A stretch of 64,000 nucleotides of DNA. Source: Pseudochelatococcus sp050946405 (GTDB lineage: Bacteria > Pseudomonadota > Alphaproteobacteria > Rhizobiales > Beijerinckiaceae). The stretch lies in assembly GCF_050946405.1 (NCBI RefSeq), contig NZ_JBMNUS010000012.1:1-64000 (forward strand), written 5' to 3'. The stretch's first letter is position 1. Every line of letters starts with the position of its first letter. Below, piece after piece: positions 34,552-42,690 of this stretch. The position numbers and the translations under genes are program-made. Below the pieces are notes generated by a model. The model ran no database searches. It saw only the letters and a list, made by a program, of their open reading frames with translations, and was not told the DNA's origin.

Positions 34552-35538
34552 TCAATCGGCGTTGGGACTATCGGCCTCCAGAAGTTCCCTGATGCGAAGC
34601 CGACAGGATCCGCCCGCCACCTCGATCAAATCCTGCCAGTCCTTGTGGCCTTTGAAAATGTCCCTGATCCTGCTTTTCAAGCCGAACTCGAGCTCTGCGA
34701 GCATAACCTGAGAGCTGACGTTTTCGTCACCGTCTTCCCAGGCATTGAAGAGGTACTCAATGATCTGACGTTGTTTGTCGCCGCTAAACTTGAACTCCCG
34801 TTCGCCCACCCAGAAATGACGGAACCCAGCGGCGTGGCGCACGGGATCGCCTGCATGGGTCGCCGTGCCTGCCTTCAGCTGGGCAGCAAGATACGTTGGT
34901 TCGATGACCAGCGCCGCACCGATAATTTCGAGATCCCCCAGCGCGATGAACTGATGCCGGGACAGGTCCGCCTCAGCGAGACGACGGGTCGCCGACGTGG
35001 TCACCACCACCCTGAAATCTGCGGGCGGACGTCCCCCGAGGTAGTTGACGACCTGCTGCCAGGTCTCGCGATCCGTGAGCCGTCTCGCATACCAGATTGG
35101 GACACGGGCACCGCGCCCGGGCAGTCTGACATCGCCCAACTCCCATAGAAGACCCGGAATGCGTTCTGCAGGGCGGGCGGAGCGCGGCAGGTCAAGGCGA
35201 GATGTCACCCGACCGAGGAACGCGTTGGCATCGAAGCGGAAAACCTGAAGGCGTTCGCTGTCGACGGTCACCCATCCCGCTGCCGGGCTGAAATACCCGT
35301 AGGCGCGCTGCTCTGGAGACCATTCCAGATTCACTGGCTCATCCTCATGGTCAACCAGAGAGGTGGCAACCAGGACCGGCGCATCCGGCACCAAGAGACC
35401 AGCGCCGATCAAAGGGGTGGCGCTGGCCGCGTGATAGTCGTGAAGGACGGCCCCGGCGATGCGCGCGCTTTTCGTCTCGACGATGCTGACGAAAAGCCGG
35501 GCAGACCGCTCGTCAATCGTCGATGAGGATCGGGTCAT
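34552..35538 (-). CDS. Unrecognised protein with C-terminal winged-helix-like region
   Basis: A 328-aa protein. The N-terminal two-thirds are strand-rich (SARLFVSIVETKSARIAGAV; NLEWSPEQRAYGYFSPAAGW). The C-terminal part, FKFSGDKQRQIIEYLFNAWE and SQVMLAELEFGLKSRIRDIF, looks like a winged helix-turn-helix used in transcription or nucleic-acid binding. It overlaps the 394-aa gene by 26 bp and is the last gene of a three-gene leftward operon. No family identified; part of the candidate system in the findings. Confidence 0.72.
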   Translation of the reverse strand: MTRSSSTIDERSARLFVSIVETKSARIAGAVLHDYHAASATPLIGAGLLVPDAPVLVATSLVDHEDEPVNLEWSPEQRAYGYFSPAAGWVTVDSERLQVFRFDANAFLGRVTSRLDLPRSARPAERIPGLLWELGDVRLPGRGARVPIWYARRLTDRETWQQVVNYLGGRPPADFRVVVTTSATRRLAEADLSRHQFIALGDLEIIGAALVIEPTYLAAQLKAGTATHAGDPVRHAAGFRHFWVGEREFKFSGDKQRQIIEYLFNAWEDGDENVSSQVMLAELEFGLKSRIRDIFKGHKDWQDLIEVAGGSCRLRIRELLEADSPNAD

Positions 35539-36697
35539 CGACCACAACTCCCCACCGGCGCAGATACTTCTCGCCGATCAGCTGCTCTTCTTCCGTCTGA
35601 TCCTTGAGATTGCAGCCATGCGGCATGGTGATGGTCAGGGGCAGCGTGCGACCACGCCGAGCCCCAGGCTTGGGCTGGAACTTGATCACGAGCTTCGCCT
35701 GCGTCGCCACCCAGCCGCCGGTGAGGGGATTGTCCGGGCCAAGCCGAGCCTCTGCCATCGTCCAGATGTCGCGTTCAGCCTTGCTCATCGCCTCCAGCGT
35801 CACGCGCTCACCCACGGCATCGATCGGCATGAGCCTGAGCTGCCGGACTTCCACCCGCTCGATCCCGTCCTCGATGTCAGTCGGGAACGCATGGGGCGCA
35901 AGCAGCACCGCGAGATCATAGCGCCGCATGGGCACCTTCTCGTCCCGGAACTCCACGCCGAGCAGGTCGCGGGCCAGATACTGCGCCATCTCCGCGCGGC
36001 TCTCCCGATCATTGGCAACGACTTCGATGACCCCGGAGGCGGGCTCATAGGTCATCGCGGCCTCGAAGACGGGCCGATAGGCGCGGCGCACCAATTCGCC
36101 CTCGTCGAAAGCGAACTGATCGTCCGGCAGACCCTCGCGGTAAACCGTGATCTGAACCAGATCGCAGTCCTCACCTTCGAAGGTCGGACGGACGCGCTCG
36201 AAAATGTCGACATGAACATTCCGCGACGCGAACCTCTGGCACAGGGCCGTCTTGAACGCGTTGAGCGCGAGCTCGTCGCGGCGGAGGTTCAGGTTCGCTT
36301 CGCAGATGAAGCCGTCCCAGCTCCGCCCGCGGCGGCGCTCATCGGTGAAACGGACCTCTTCCGCATGGCGAAACCGGTTCAGATCGTTGATGAACAGCCA
36401 CATGGCGCGGGCATGGCCATTTTCGAGCTCATCGAGGACCTCCCGGTCGTCGACAACACTGTAGAGCGCCGTCTGACCCGCGACATCGGCCATGGCGCCA
36501 ACGCGCTCACCATCGTTGATGACGCGGCCTCGCGCTTCGTCATCCATCTGGTCCACCGCTTGAAGCAGCGGCCGGACGACCTCCGGCTCAGGCGCATCCC
36601 AGTTTACGGGCGTCGGAAACTCGATCCCGGCCGCAGTGAAATAGTCGCGCAGCGACGCGAGCGGGGTATTGCGGATGAAGTTGGTCACCGACGCCAT
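35513..36697 (-). CDS. Unrecognised 394-aa protein of the XRE/ImmA-linked module
   Basis: A 394-aa soluble protein (ASVTNFIRNTPLASLRDYFT ...), acidic overall, with no signal or membrane segment. A mid-protein block reads DVHVDIFERV-like strand sequence (SRNVHVDIFERVRPTFEGED), and the C-terminus has LPLTITMPHGCNLKDQTEEE then KYLRRWGVVVDDPILIDD. The ATG has a GAGGAG site. It lies between DUF2188 and the 328-aa gene. I do not recognise a fold or catalytic motif. Confidence 0.75.
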   Translation of the reverse strand: MASVTNFIRNTPLASLRDYFTAAGIEFPTPVNWDAPEPEVVRPLLQAVDQMDDEARGRVINDGERVGAMADVAGQTALYSVVDDREVLDELENGHARAMWLFINDLNRFRHAEEVRFTDERRRGRSWDGFICEANLNLRRDELALNAFKTALCQRFASRNVHVDIFERVRPTFEGEDCDLVQITVYREGLPDDQFAFDEGELVRRAYRPVFEAAMTYEPASGVIEVVANDRESRAEMAQYLARDLLGVEFRDEKVPMRRYDLAVLLAPHAFPTDIEDGIERVEVRQLRLMPIDAVGERVTLEAMSKAERDIWTMAEARLGPDNPLTGGWVATQAKLVIKFQPKPGARRGRTLPLTITMPHGCNLKDQTEEEQLIGEKYLRRWGVVVDDPILIDD

Positions 36698-36710
36698 GTC
36701 TTACATCTCC

Positions 36711-36950
36711 TCAGCCCTTGATGTTGCGGGGGTCGTTGCCGTGCGAATCCGACTGCGCGATCCGTCCGTCACGATTGTGGATCTTCAGTTCGGTATCCGC
36801 ATTGCGGCTGATTTCGCGCGCACGCTGGACGGCGTCCTGCTTGGTATCAAAGTGCCCGCTCGAGCGCGCCGCACCACCGCGGCGGACATCCCAGCCGCCT
36901 TCTGCATTCGGCACGACGTGATGCGTGCCCGGGTTCTTTCCAACAGCCAT
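36711..36950 (-). CDS. DUF2188 protein
   Basis: A 79-aa DUF2188 protein: GTHHVVPNAEGGWDVRRGG, FDTKQDAVQRAREISRNADT and LKIHNRDGRIAQSDSHGNDP. The ATG at 36950 has AGGAGG 6 bp upstream. It heads the leftward operon facing the XRE gene. DUF2188 proteins are small and of unknown function, often near stress or defence genes. Confidence 0.82.
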   Translation of the reverse strand: MAVGKNPGTHHVVPNAEGGWDVRRGGAARSSGHFDTKQDAVQRAREISRNADTELKIHNRDGRIAQSDSHGNDPRNIKG

Positions 36951-36985
36951 TCTGGCCTCCTGGTCTTGTTTCAACGGGAATCAAA

Positions 36986-37001
36986 GTTCGTAGTAGCGAA
37001 C
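36986..37001. promoter_or_regulatory. Operator copy 1, GTTCGTAGTAGCGAAC
   Basis: A palindrome GTTCG-N6-CGAAC, 36 bp upstream of the DUF2188 start on the minus strand. A second copy with the same arms lies at 37049-37064, before the XRE gene. The pair in a divergent promoter region is the pattern expected for sites of the XRE repressor. Confidence 0.7.
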
Positions 37002-37048
37002 CTGCGCAGAAGATAGGGATTGCGCGTATGGCGTGTCAAGGACTAGAA

Positions 37049-37064
37049 GTTCGTAAAAACGAAC
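37049..37064. promoter_or_regulatory. Operator copy 2, GTTCGTAAAAACGAAC
   Basis: Same arms and spacing as the copy at 36986-37001, ending 22 bp before the XRE start codon. The centre-to-centre distance is 63 bp, six helical turns, which would allow cooperative binding on one DNA face. Confidence 0.7.
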
Positions 37065-37086
37065 CACCAACGAAAAGGGTATTGCC

Positions 37087-37407
37087 GTGCCAACACCACT
37101 AGGGGAGCGCGTTCGCGAACAGCGGCGAAAGCGCGGATTGACCCTGGAGGGACTCGCCGAGCGGGTCGGCTCCAGCAAGAGCTACATGTGGGAAATAGAG
37201 AACAAGGAAGTCGTTCGCCCCTCGGCCGAGAAGCTGGCGATGATCGCCACCGCGCTCGACACCACAGTCGAGTACTTATTGGCCGGTGACGGCGAGAAAG
37301 AAGAGGAAAACGCCGAGGACATAGCTTTCTTCCGGAAATACAAGAAGATGGCGGCACCGGAGAAAGAACGCCTGCGACGCATCCTGGATGCTTTGGACGA
37401 CGATTGA
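37087..37407 (+). CDS. XRE-family transcriptional regulator
   Basis: A 106-aa repressor with an N-terminal XRE helix-turn-helix (PTPLGERVREQRRKRGLTLE; LAERVGSSKSYMWEIEN; LAMIATALDTTVEYLLAG) and a helical C-terminus used for dimerisation or contact with the downstream peptidase. It likely binds the two GTTCG-N6-CGAAC sites and controls both itself and the DUF2188 operon. Stop and next ATG overlap by one base. Confidence 0.9.
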   Translation: MPTPLGERVREQRRKRGLTLEGLAERVGSSKSYMWEIENKEVVRPSAEKLAMIATALDTTVEYLLAGDGEKEEENAEDIAFFRKYKKMAAPEKERLRRILDALDDD

Positions 37408-38339
37408 TGACAAGCGGAAAGCAGAAATCTCCCCAGCAAGAGGCAAACCGGCTCTCGATCATGCTCCGGCATGTTCTGGGCGAAGACCGCTTTCCGGTCG
37501 ACGTCGAAGCCCTGGCGCGAGAAGTCTCCCGCAACAACGCGGACCCGATCGGGAAAATCGTGGGTGGCGAGCTCCCGGGTTTTGAGGGAATGCTCCGGCC
37601 GCACCGAAAGCGCCCGGAATGGCACATCGTCTATAACGACGACCCCCGGTATCGCGGCCGCGTTCGCTTCACCATCGCGCATGAGTTCGGTCACTACCAA
37701 CTTCATCGCCCCGTCCTGTCCGATCGGGATTACAAGAGCGGAACCCTCCAGCGCGATTGCGATTTTCAATGCAAACCGCTGCTGCCGAATGCCTGGCAGG
37801 AGGCAGAACGACAACGCGAGGAAGAGGCGGACACTTTCGCCTCCTACCTGCTGATGCCGCTCGATGACTACCGTGAGCAGGTGAACGGCGAAGAAATGAC
37901 CGTCGACCTTCTGAACCACATCACTGATCGCTACGGCGTTTCGCTGCTGGCCGCCTGCCGGAAGTGGATCGATTTCACGGACCGGCGGGCCGTCATGATC
38001 GTCGCGCGTGACGGTTTCGCAAGGTGGGGGCGTGCCAGCAAGTCTGCTCTCAAGAGCGGGATCTTCGTGCGATCGGGCATGCAGATCCCTGACGATGCGC
38101 TGGCTGCCCTCGGCGCCGACGAGAGGGGATTTGTCTCGGACCGGCCGGTCCAGCGACCGGCTGGCGTCTGGAACTTCAGTCGCGGGTCCGAGCCAGTGCG
38201 GGAACTGGCATTGGTGTCCGAGTTTCTGGACTTGTCCCTGACCATCTTGCAGTTCGACGACGCCGTCTATGGTCGAGACTTCGAGGAGGAGCCGATCCTC
38301 GACAGCTACGACAAGTTCATGGACGGGTGGACGAGTTGA
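37407..38339 (+). CDS. ImmA/IrrE-family metallopeptidase
   Basis: A 310-aa protein with the zinc site HEFGHYQLHRP and a downstream acidic ligand region REEEADTFASYLLMP, the ImmA/IrrE signature. Such peptidases cleave or antagonise the paired XRE repressor in response to DNA damage or other signals. The C-terminal 110 residues after the peptidase domain are an extra domain of unknown role. The ATG at 37407 is coupled to the XRE stop. Confidence 0.9.
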   Translation: MTSGKQKSPQQEANRLSIMLRHVLGEDRFPVDVEALAREVSRNNADPIGKIVGGELPGFEGMLRPHRKRPEWHIVYNDDPRYRGRVRFTIAHEFGHYQLHRPVLSDRDYKSGTLQRDCDFQCKPLLPNAWQEAERQREEEADTFASYLLMPLDDYREQVNGEEMTVDLLNHITDRYGVSLLAACRKWIDFTDRRAVMIVARDGFARWGRASKSALKSGIFVRSGMQIPDDALAALGADERGFVSDRPVQRPAGVWNFSRGSEPVRELALVSEFLDLSLTILQFDDAVYGRDFEEEPILDSYDKFMDGWTS

Positions 38340-38460
38340 TTCGGCGCATCCGCCCGACAGAAAGGTCGGCGTGGGAACATATCAGCTACGCAGATTTTCG
38401 CCACGGTGCGCAGCGACCGAGTAATTCCGTAATAAACTGATTTACTTGATATTTTTCTGA

Positions 38461-38498
38461 TTTCGCGACACATTTCGCCTATCACAACAGTCGCGAAA
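38461..38498. promoter_or_regulatory. Inverted repeat before the recombinase cassette
   Basis: TTTCGCGAC (38461-38469) and GTCGCGAAA (38490-38498) form a perfect 9-bp inverted repeat with a 20-bp spacer, ending 7 bp before the first ATG of the cassette. It could be an operator, or a crossover-type site for the recombinase. Confidence 0.5.
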
Positions 38499-38505
38499 AC
38501 CCGCC

Positions 38506-38754
38506 ATGTCCATTCCTCCCGAAGACCCGGTTTCCGGGCCCAATCCTCTATGCCCTGAACGCATGTCCCCTGATGCCCGGCTTGCCGAGTTGGGCCGCAT
38601 TCTCGCCGCGGGCGTCGTTCGCCTGAATGCCGGGAAGTCCAGTTCTTTATCGCCCGCCGACGGAGACAGTTCCGTGGACTACCCGCCCCGAAAGAGCGGT
38701 GGTCGTCGCAGGAAACGCATCCGCATCGGAGGAATTGATGAAGCATCACAGTAA
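38506..38754 (+). CDS. Small hypothetical protein of the recombinase cassette
   Basis: An 82-aa protein; the N-terminus is Pro/Ser-rich (SIPPEDPVSGPNPLCPERMS), the middle a helix (DARLAELGRILAAGVVRLNA), and the end basic (RKSGGRRRKRIRIGG). It overlaps the DUF2924 start by 17 bp. Proteins of this kind regularly precede DUF2924 in alphaproteobacteria. Function unknown. Confidence 0.68.
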   Translation: MSIPPEDPVSGPNPLCPERMSPDARLAELGRILAAGVVRLNAGKSSSLSPADGDSSVDYPPRKSGGRRRKRIRIGGIDEASQ

Positions 38755-39235
38755 GATAACGCCGCCCAAACCCGGACAGGACGCGCGCCTGGACCAAAGC
38801 ATCCTGTCGCGCATCGCCGCCCTCAAGACCATGTCGGTGAAAGAGCTGAAGACCGAATGGGAACGGCTCTTCGGCAGCGCCGCGCCGAACAACAGCCGCG
38901 CCTTTCTCGAGGCCCGCATCGCCTATCGGCTCCAGGAACTGACCTACGGTGGCCCCGATCACGAGACCCGCCGCATGCTGGACCTGCTCGCCGACGAGGT
39001 CGAGGGCGTCTCTCGCCGCAAGAACCAGATCGCGGATCCCCGCAATCCGGTGGCAGGCACGCGGCTGATCCGGGAATGGAACGGGGTCGAGCACACCATC
39101 ACCGTGCTGAAGGACGGCTTCGAATGGCAGGGCCGCAAGTACAAATCGCTCTCGGGGATTGCCCGTGAGATCACCGGCGTGCGCTGGAACGGCTATCGCT
39201 TCTTCGGGCTGCAGGTCCGACCGCGGGAGGTTTGA
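38738..39235 (+). CDS. DUF2924 protein
   Basis: A 165-aa DUF2924 protein: SRIAALKTMSVKELKTEWER, FLEARIAYRLQELTYGG, then GTRLIREWNGVEHTITVLKD and FEWQGRKYKSLSGIAREITG. The second half is a small strand-rich domain likely to bind DNA or the recombinase. The ATG has a GGAGGAATTG site. It is constantly paired with the downstream serine recombinase and is probably an accessory factor of recombination. Confidence 0.88.
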   Translation: MKHHSKITPPKPGQDARLDQSILSRIAALKTMSVKELKTEWERLFGSAAPNNSRAFLEARIAYRLQELTYGGPDHETRRMLDLLADEVEGVSRRKNQIADPRNPVAGTRLIREWNGVEHTITVLKDGFEWQGRKYKSLSGIAREITGVRWNGYRFFGLQVRPREV

Positions 39236-39237
39236 CC

Positions 39238-40569
39238 ATGGACATGAACATGCGCCCCGGCCGCCGCCTGCGCTGCGCCATCTACACCCGCAAGTCGAGC
39301 GAGGAAGGGCTCGACATGGAATTCAACAGCCTCGACGCCCAGCGGGAGGCCTGCGAGGCCTATATCGCCAGCCAGAAGTCCGAGGGCTGGGTGGCCACCC
39401 GCGACCGCTATGACGACGGTGGCTTCTCGGGCGGCAATCTGGACCGACCCGGCCTGAAACAGCTGCTGGCGGACATCGACGACGGGCTGATTGACGTGGT
39501 GGTGGTCTACAAGATCGACCGGCTCAGCCGCGCCTTGGTGGATTTCTCGAAGCTGGTCGAGGTCTTCGACCGCAACGGCGTCACCTTCGTCTCGGTCACG
39601 CAGTCCTTCAACACGACCACCTCGATGGGGCGGCTGACGCTGAACATCCTGCTCAGCTTCGCCCAGTTCGAGCGCGAGGTCATCGGCGAACGCATCCGCG
39701 ACAAGGTTGCCGCCTCGCGCAAACGCGGGATCTGGATGGGTGGCTATGTGCCGCTTGGCTATGACGTGCAGGACCGCAAGCTGGTGATCAACGAGACTGA
39801 GGCCGCCTCGGTGCGCCGGATCTTCGACCGGTTCGTCGAACTCGGCTCGGCCACGATGCTGGCGAAGGAGCTGCGGCGGGAAGGGTTTCGCAGCAAGCAG
39901 GGCACGCTGATCGACAAGGGCTATCTTTATCGGGTGCTTCGGAACCGCGTCTATCGCGGCGAGGCCGTCCACAAGGGCAAGGCCTATCCCGGCGAACACG
40001 AGGCCATCGTCACCGACAAGATTTGGGATCAGGTCGACGCCATCCTTCAGGGCAACCGCCACGCCCGGTCCAGCAACAGCCGCATGCAGACGCCCGCGCC
40101 TTTGAAGGGCCTGATCTTCACCGACACCGGCGCGGCGATGACGCCGACCGCGACCAAGAAACGCGGTAAGCTCTACCGCTATTACGTCTCGATGGACGTG
40201 ATCAAGAACCGCACGACGCAGGACGACAGCGGTGGCGATCATGCACCGGTCCGCCTGCCTGCGGGCATGGTCGAGGACGCCATCGTCACCGAGGTCCGGC
40301 GCATTCTGCAGACCCCCGAGGTGGTTACGCAGGTGCTGGCGGCGCTGAAGCGCGATCAGGTGTCCGAGGCCGAGGCCATCGCGGCGCTGCATGATTTCAA
40401 CACGCTCTGGGCCCAGCTGTTTCCGCTTGAGCAGTCGCGGATCATCCAGCTGCTGGTCCGGCGTGTCACCGTCACCGCCGCCGGACTCGAAGTCGACATC
40501 CGGCGCGAAGGCGTCGCGGGCGTGATCCGCGAGATGATCGCGCCGCGCGACATGGAGGCCGCCGAATGA
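39238..40569 (+). CDS. Large serine recombinase
   Basis: A 443-aa site-specific recombinase. The resolvase domain has AIYTRKSSEEG with the catalytic Ser20, then VVVYKIDRLSRALVDFSKLV and AQFEREVIGERIRDK. A recombinase domain follows (GGYVPLGYDVQDRKLVINET; SKQGTLIDKGYLYRVLRNRV), with a zinc-ribbon-like region reduced relative to phage integrases. It may integrate the prophage or move the cassette itself. The ATG at 39238 has GGGAGG upstream, so the TTG at 39232 is not needed. Confidence 0.92.
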   Translation: MDMNMRPGRRLRCAIYTRKSSEEGLDMEFNSLDAQREACEAYIASQKSEGWVATRDRYDDGGFSGGNLDRPGLKQLLADIDDGLIDVVVVYKIDRLSRALVDFSKLVEVFDRNGVTFVSVTQSFNTTTSMGRLTLNILLSFAQFEREVIGERIRDKVAASRKRGIWMGGYVPLGYDVQDRKLVINETEAASVRRIFDRFVELGSATMLAKELRREGFRSKQGTLIDKGYLYRVLRNRVYRGEAVHKGKAYPGEHEAIVTDKIWDQVDAILQGNRHARSSNSRMQTPAPLKGLIFTDTGAAMTPTATKKRGKLYRYYVSMDVIKNRTTQDDSGGDHAPVRLPAGMVEDAIVTEVRRILQTPEVVTQVLAALKRDQVSEAEAIAALHDFNTLWAQLFPLEQSRIIQLLVRRVTVTAAGLEVDIRREGVAGVIREMIAPRDMEAAE

Positions 40570-40949
40570 CCCGTGGCAATGGCACGATCCGCGTGCTGAT
40601 CCCCCTGAAGCTGCGCAAGAAGAACGGGCGGCCCAAGATCATGCCGCCCGCCGATTACAGCCCGAGCGAGGATCAGGCGCAGGACCCCCACATCCTGCGC
40701 GCCATCGGCCGGGCTTGGGGCTGGCGGCGGCGTATGGAGGCAGGTGAATTCGTCACGATCCAGGAACTGGCCGAGGCCGTCGGTCTGGCCGAACGCCATG
40801 TCAGCCGCCAGCTGCGCCTCGCCTATCTGGCGCCGGAGGTGCTCAAACGCCTGACCTGCGGCCGCGAAGCATCGGCGGTCAGCCTCTATGACCTGTGTTT
40901 TCTGGCGGGGGAGACATGGCAGGAGCAGGCTGAGCGGGCGTTTCGGTGA
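40566..40949 (+). CDS. HTH-containing accessory protein of the recombinase cassette
   Basis: A 127-aa basic protein: TIRVLIPLKLRKKNGRPKIM at the N-terminus and an HTH-like MEAGEFVTIQELAEAVGLAE followed by RHVSRQLRLAYLAPEVLKRL. It overlaps the recombinase by 4 bp and forms the constant third gene of the DUF2924-recombinase cassette. A DNA-binding helper role is likely but unproven. Confidence 0.78.
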   Translation: MTRGNGTIRVLIPLKLRKKNGRPKIMPPADYSPSEDQAQDPHILRAIGRAWGWRRRMEAGEFVTIQELAEAVGLAERHVSRQLRLAYLAPEVLKRLTCGREASAVSLYDLCFLAGETWQEQAERAFR

Positions 40950-41141
40950 TTAAGCGGACTGCTTTGCCTTGAACGGACGAGCGGCCAACAGGGCCTGACG
41001 CTTCTTAACGGAAGAAATCGCCTCACCGGTAGCGCCGCGTGACCCCGACACGACGAGTTTGATGTTCTTCTCGATGTCGCGATTGATCGTACCGATCCGC
41101 GTCGTCGTGAAAGAGCTGAATGATTTCGGTGCTTTACTCAT
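40950..41141 (-). CDS. Small basic protein overlapping the GAF gene
   Basis: A 63-aa strongly basic protein (SKAPKSFSSFTTTRIGTINR; SVKKRQALLAARPFKAKQSA). The ATG at 41141 has an AAGGAAC site and lies inside the last codons of the GAF gene (8-bp overlap), so the two are co-translated. It ends immediately beside the recombinase cassette stop. No family recognised; the charge suggests nucleic-acid contact. Confidence 0.6.
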   Translation of the reverse strand: MSKAPKSFSSFTTTRIGTINRDIEKNIKLVVSGSRGATGEAISSVKKRQALLAARPFKAKQSA

Positions 41142-42108
41142 CGCTAGAGGTTCCTTCGGCATGCGTCGCCTCTCTTAACCTGAATACTGCCACAAACTGT
41201 CCCACTTGTGCAGCAAAATCTTGCAGCGCTGCAACGGCCAGTCGGCGCTCTTCCTTCACGTTCTCGTCGCCATGGTTCTCATCGGAGTTGGCAAAGCGCA
41301 TCGGCACATTGCTCGTCACGATCAAAACACCGACCGGATCTTCCGCATTTACTCCAATTGGCACTGCCGCAAGCGACACGTATCGTTCATCATCACGATC
41401 GTCAAAGTTCGCTGGTGAGGCACTAATCCACGGCTTGATATCGGGTGCCGATGCGTCTCCGCAAATCAATTCCCGCTGCAATTCGAACGCTTTACCGACA
41501 TGCCCCTCGCCGACTTTCCATGTTCTATGGTCACCAAGTGCATCAGATGGACGCGATCGATAACAGGCAATGCATTCCAGAATCCCTCGTTCGGCGGAAT
41601 GTTCGTAAATAGAAATGTTGCAGTATTCATCTGCGATCCGAAACAAGGAGAATTTATAGTCCGCGAGGATCTCCACAACAGCGGTAAAAATAGCCTTTTT
41701 CTTCTCGGGGTCGAGTTCAGAGGTAGTTAGCGCCTGATCCAACAGCTCAGCGAGAAGTTTTGTAACCGACTGCCAAGAAAGAAGGATTTCTTCTCGCCTT
41801 TCCAAGTAACGAATATGGTCCGACTGCTCGCCGACCATTACCTCACTTGCGTTAAGGTCGAGTAACAGTGACGCGCTATCTTTCTCGAAGAACAGTAGGA
41901 TTAATCCGGTGACGACAATCGCGCCGACCCCGCTCCAGAATATCATCGGCGCCCATTCAAGCTGCCATGCCGTTTGCGAAGTCATCCAGGTTTGACCGAC
42001 GGCTATCGCCACCACTCCCAGAGCACTGGTTATCAACCTCGCGGCTTTCAGAACCCGAGCGATCGGCCGAATGTACTCCAGTAGATAATCTGACGATAGT
42101 TTTGCCAA
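41134..42108 (-). CDS. Membrane-anchored GAF-domain protein
   Basis: A 324-aa protein with two membrane helices (about 22-44 and 52-73, ALGVVAIAVGQTWM and MIFWSGVGAIVVTGLILLFF), a helical linker (about 80-150) and a cytoplasmic GAF-like domain (about 150-305) including WKVGEGHVGKAFELQRELIC and DERYVSLAAVPIGVNAEDPV. GAF domains sense small ligands or cyclic nucleotides. No kinase, cyclase or HTH domain is attached, which is odd for a signalling protein. The start is a TTG, chosen because it precedes the first membrane helix. AT-richer than the flanking recombinase. Confidence 0.72.
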   Translation of the reverse strand: MAKLSSDYLLEYIRPIARVLKAARLITSALGVVAIAVGQTWMTSQTAWQLEWAPMIFWSGVGAIVVTGLILLFFEKDSASLLLDLNASEVMVGEQSDHIRYLERREEILLSWQSVTKLLAELLDQALTTSELDPEKKKAIFTAVVEILADYKFSLFRIADEYCNISIYEHSAERGILECIACYRSRPSDALGDHRTWKVGEGHVGKAFELQRELICGDASAPDIKPWISASPANFDDRDDERYVSLAAVPIGVNAEDPVGVLIVTSNVPMRFANSDENHGDENVKEERRLAVAALQDFAAQVGQFVAVFRLREATHAEGTSSDE

Positions 42109-42473
42109 GTTGCCCCCGCGCGCGCTTCCAGTCGCCGAGGCTGACAGATGGCAGGCAGGGCGTAATGCCCTCGATTGTTAGAAGGTTTTCTGTCGGTTTC
42201 AAGATGCGTGCCCGCGTTGCTTCGAGCAAGCACGTACCACCACGCCGCCCGTGTCGCTTCTCCGTCTGCTTTGAAACAAGCCGGAACCCGCGAAACAGGG
42301 GCGCAGCGCGATCCCATCAGTTCTCTGAAATATATATGGATTTTGAATCCGTCTTGCTGAGGGCGAAGGGCGGATGGAAAGAGACGGTGGGCGTTTGGAG
42401 ACCGATCTCGCGCGGTTGGCCAGTCTCCGAAGGGCGGACGGTCCCTGCAAACCCCTTTGGCACATAAAGAAAA

Positions 42474-42491
42474 AGGCCCCGCGAGGGACCT
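42474..42491. terminator. Bidirectional intrinsic terminator
   Basis: AGGCCCC-GCGA-GGGACCT is a 7-bp stem with a 4-base loop (one wobble), preceded by an A-rich run and followed by GTTTTC; in the minus direction it ends in TTTTTCTTT. No gene directly feeds it, so it may belong to an unseen small RNA or to a displaced host gene. Confidence 0.65.
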
Positions 42492-42637
42492 GTTTTCGGG
42501 TTTGCAATGTGCAAGTGGCGGGCCGAGAACGACGAAACTGAGAACTACGTCTACGCCATAGCCCTCTAAAACATACCTATCACTGGCGAGTCAGGGTACT
42601 GCGCTCAACGCGCACAAAAAGAGAACATCTTGGTCTT

Positions 42638-42654
42638 GTAAAGTGTTGCTTTAC
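42638..42654. promoter_or_regulatory. Inverted repeat upstream of higA-like gene
   Basis: GTAAAGTGTTGCTTTAC has 6-bp arms around a 5-bp spacer, ending 36 bp before the start codon. It is the likely site at which the HigA-like protein represses its own operon. Confidence 0.55.
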
Positions 42655-42690
42655 GGTGCACAGTAGCCCGAAAGGCGCAAGGAAACGGTC

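Larger units (their letters stand above)
42109..42690. other. Non-coding stretch before the defence island
   Basis: No convincing gene. The stretch contains the bidirectional terminator at 42474-42491 and the promoter region of the higA-like gene. I looked for a tRNA or attachment core around 42340-42360 (a GGATTTTGAATCC motif) but could not fold one. It may include host sequence between two insertions. Confidence 0.45.

Noticed and set aside
1..40949. Direct repeats marking prophage attachment sites
   Set aside because: Comparison by eye of the first 100 bp with 33.7-34 kb and 40.9-41.1 kb gave no shared core.
42300..42420. Possible tRNA or attachment core around GGATTTTGAATCC
   Set aside because: I could not fold acceptor, D and anticodon arms around it.
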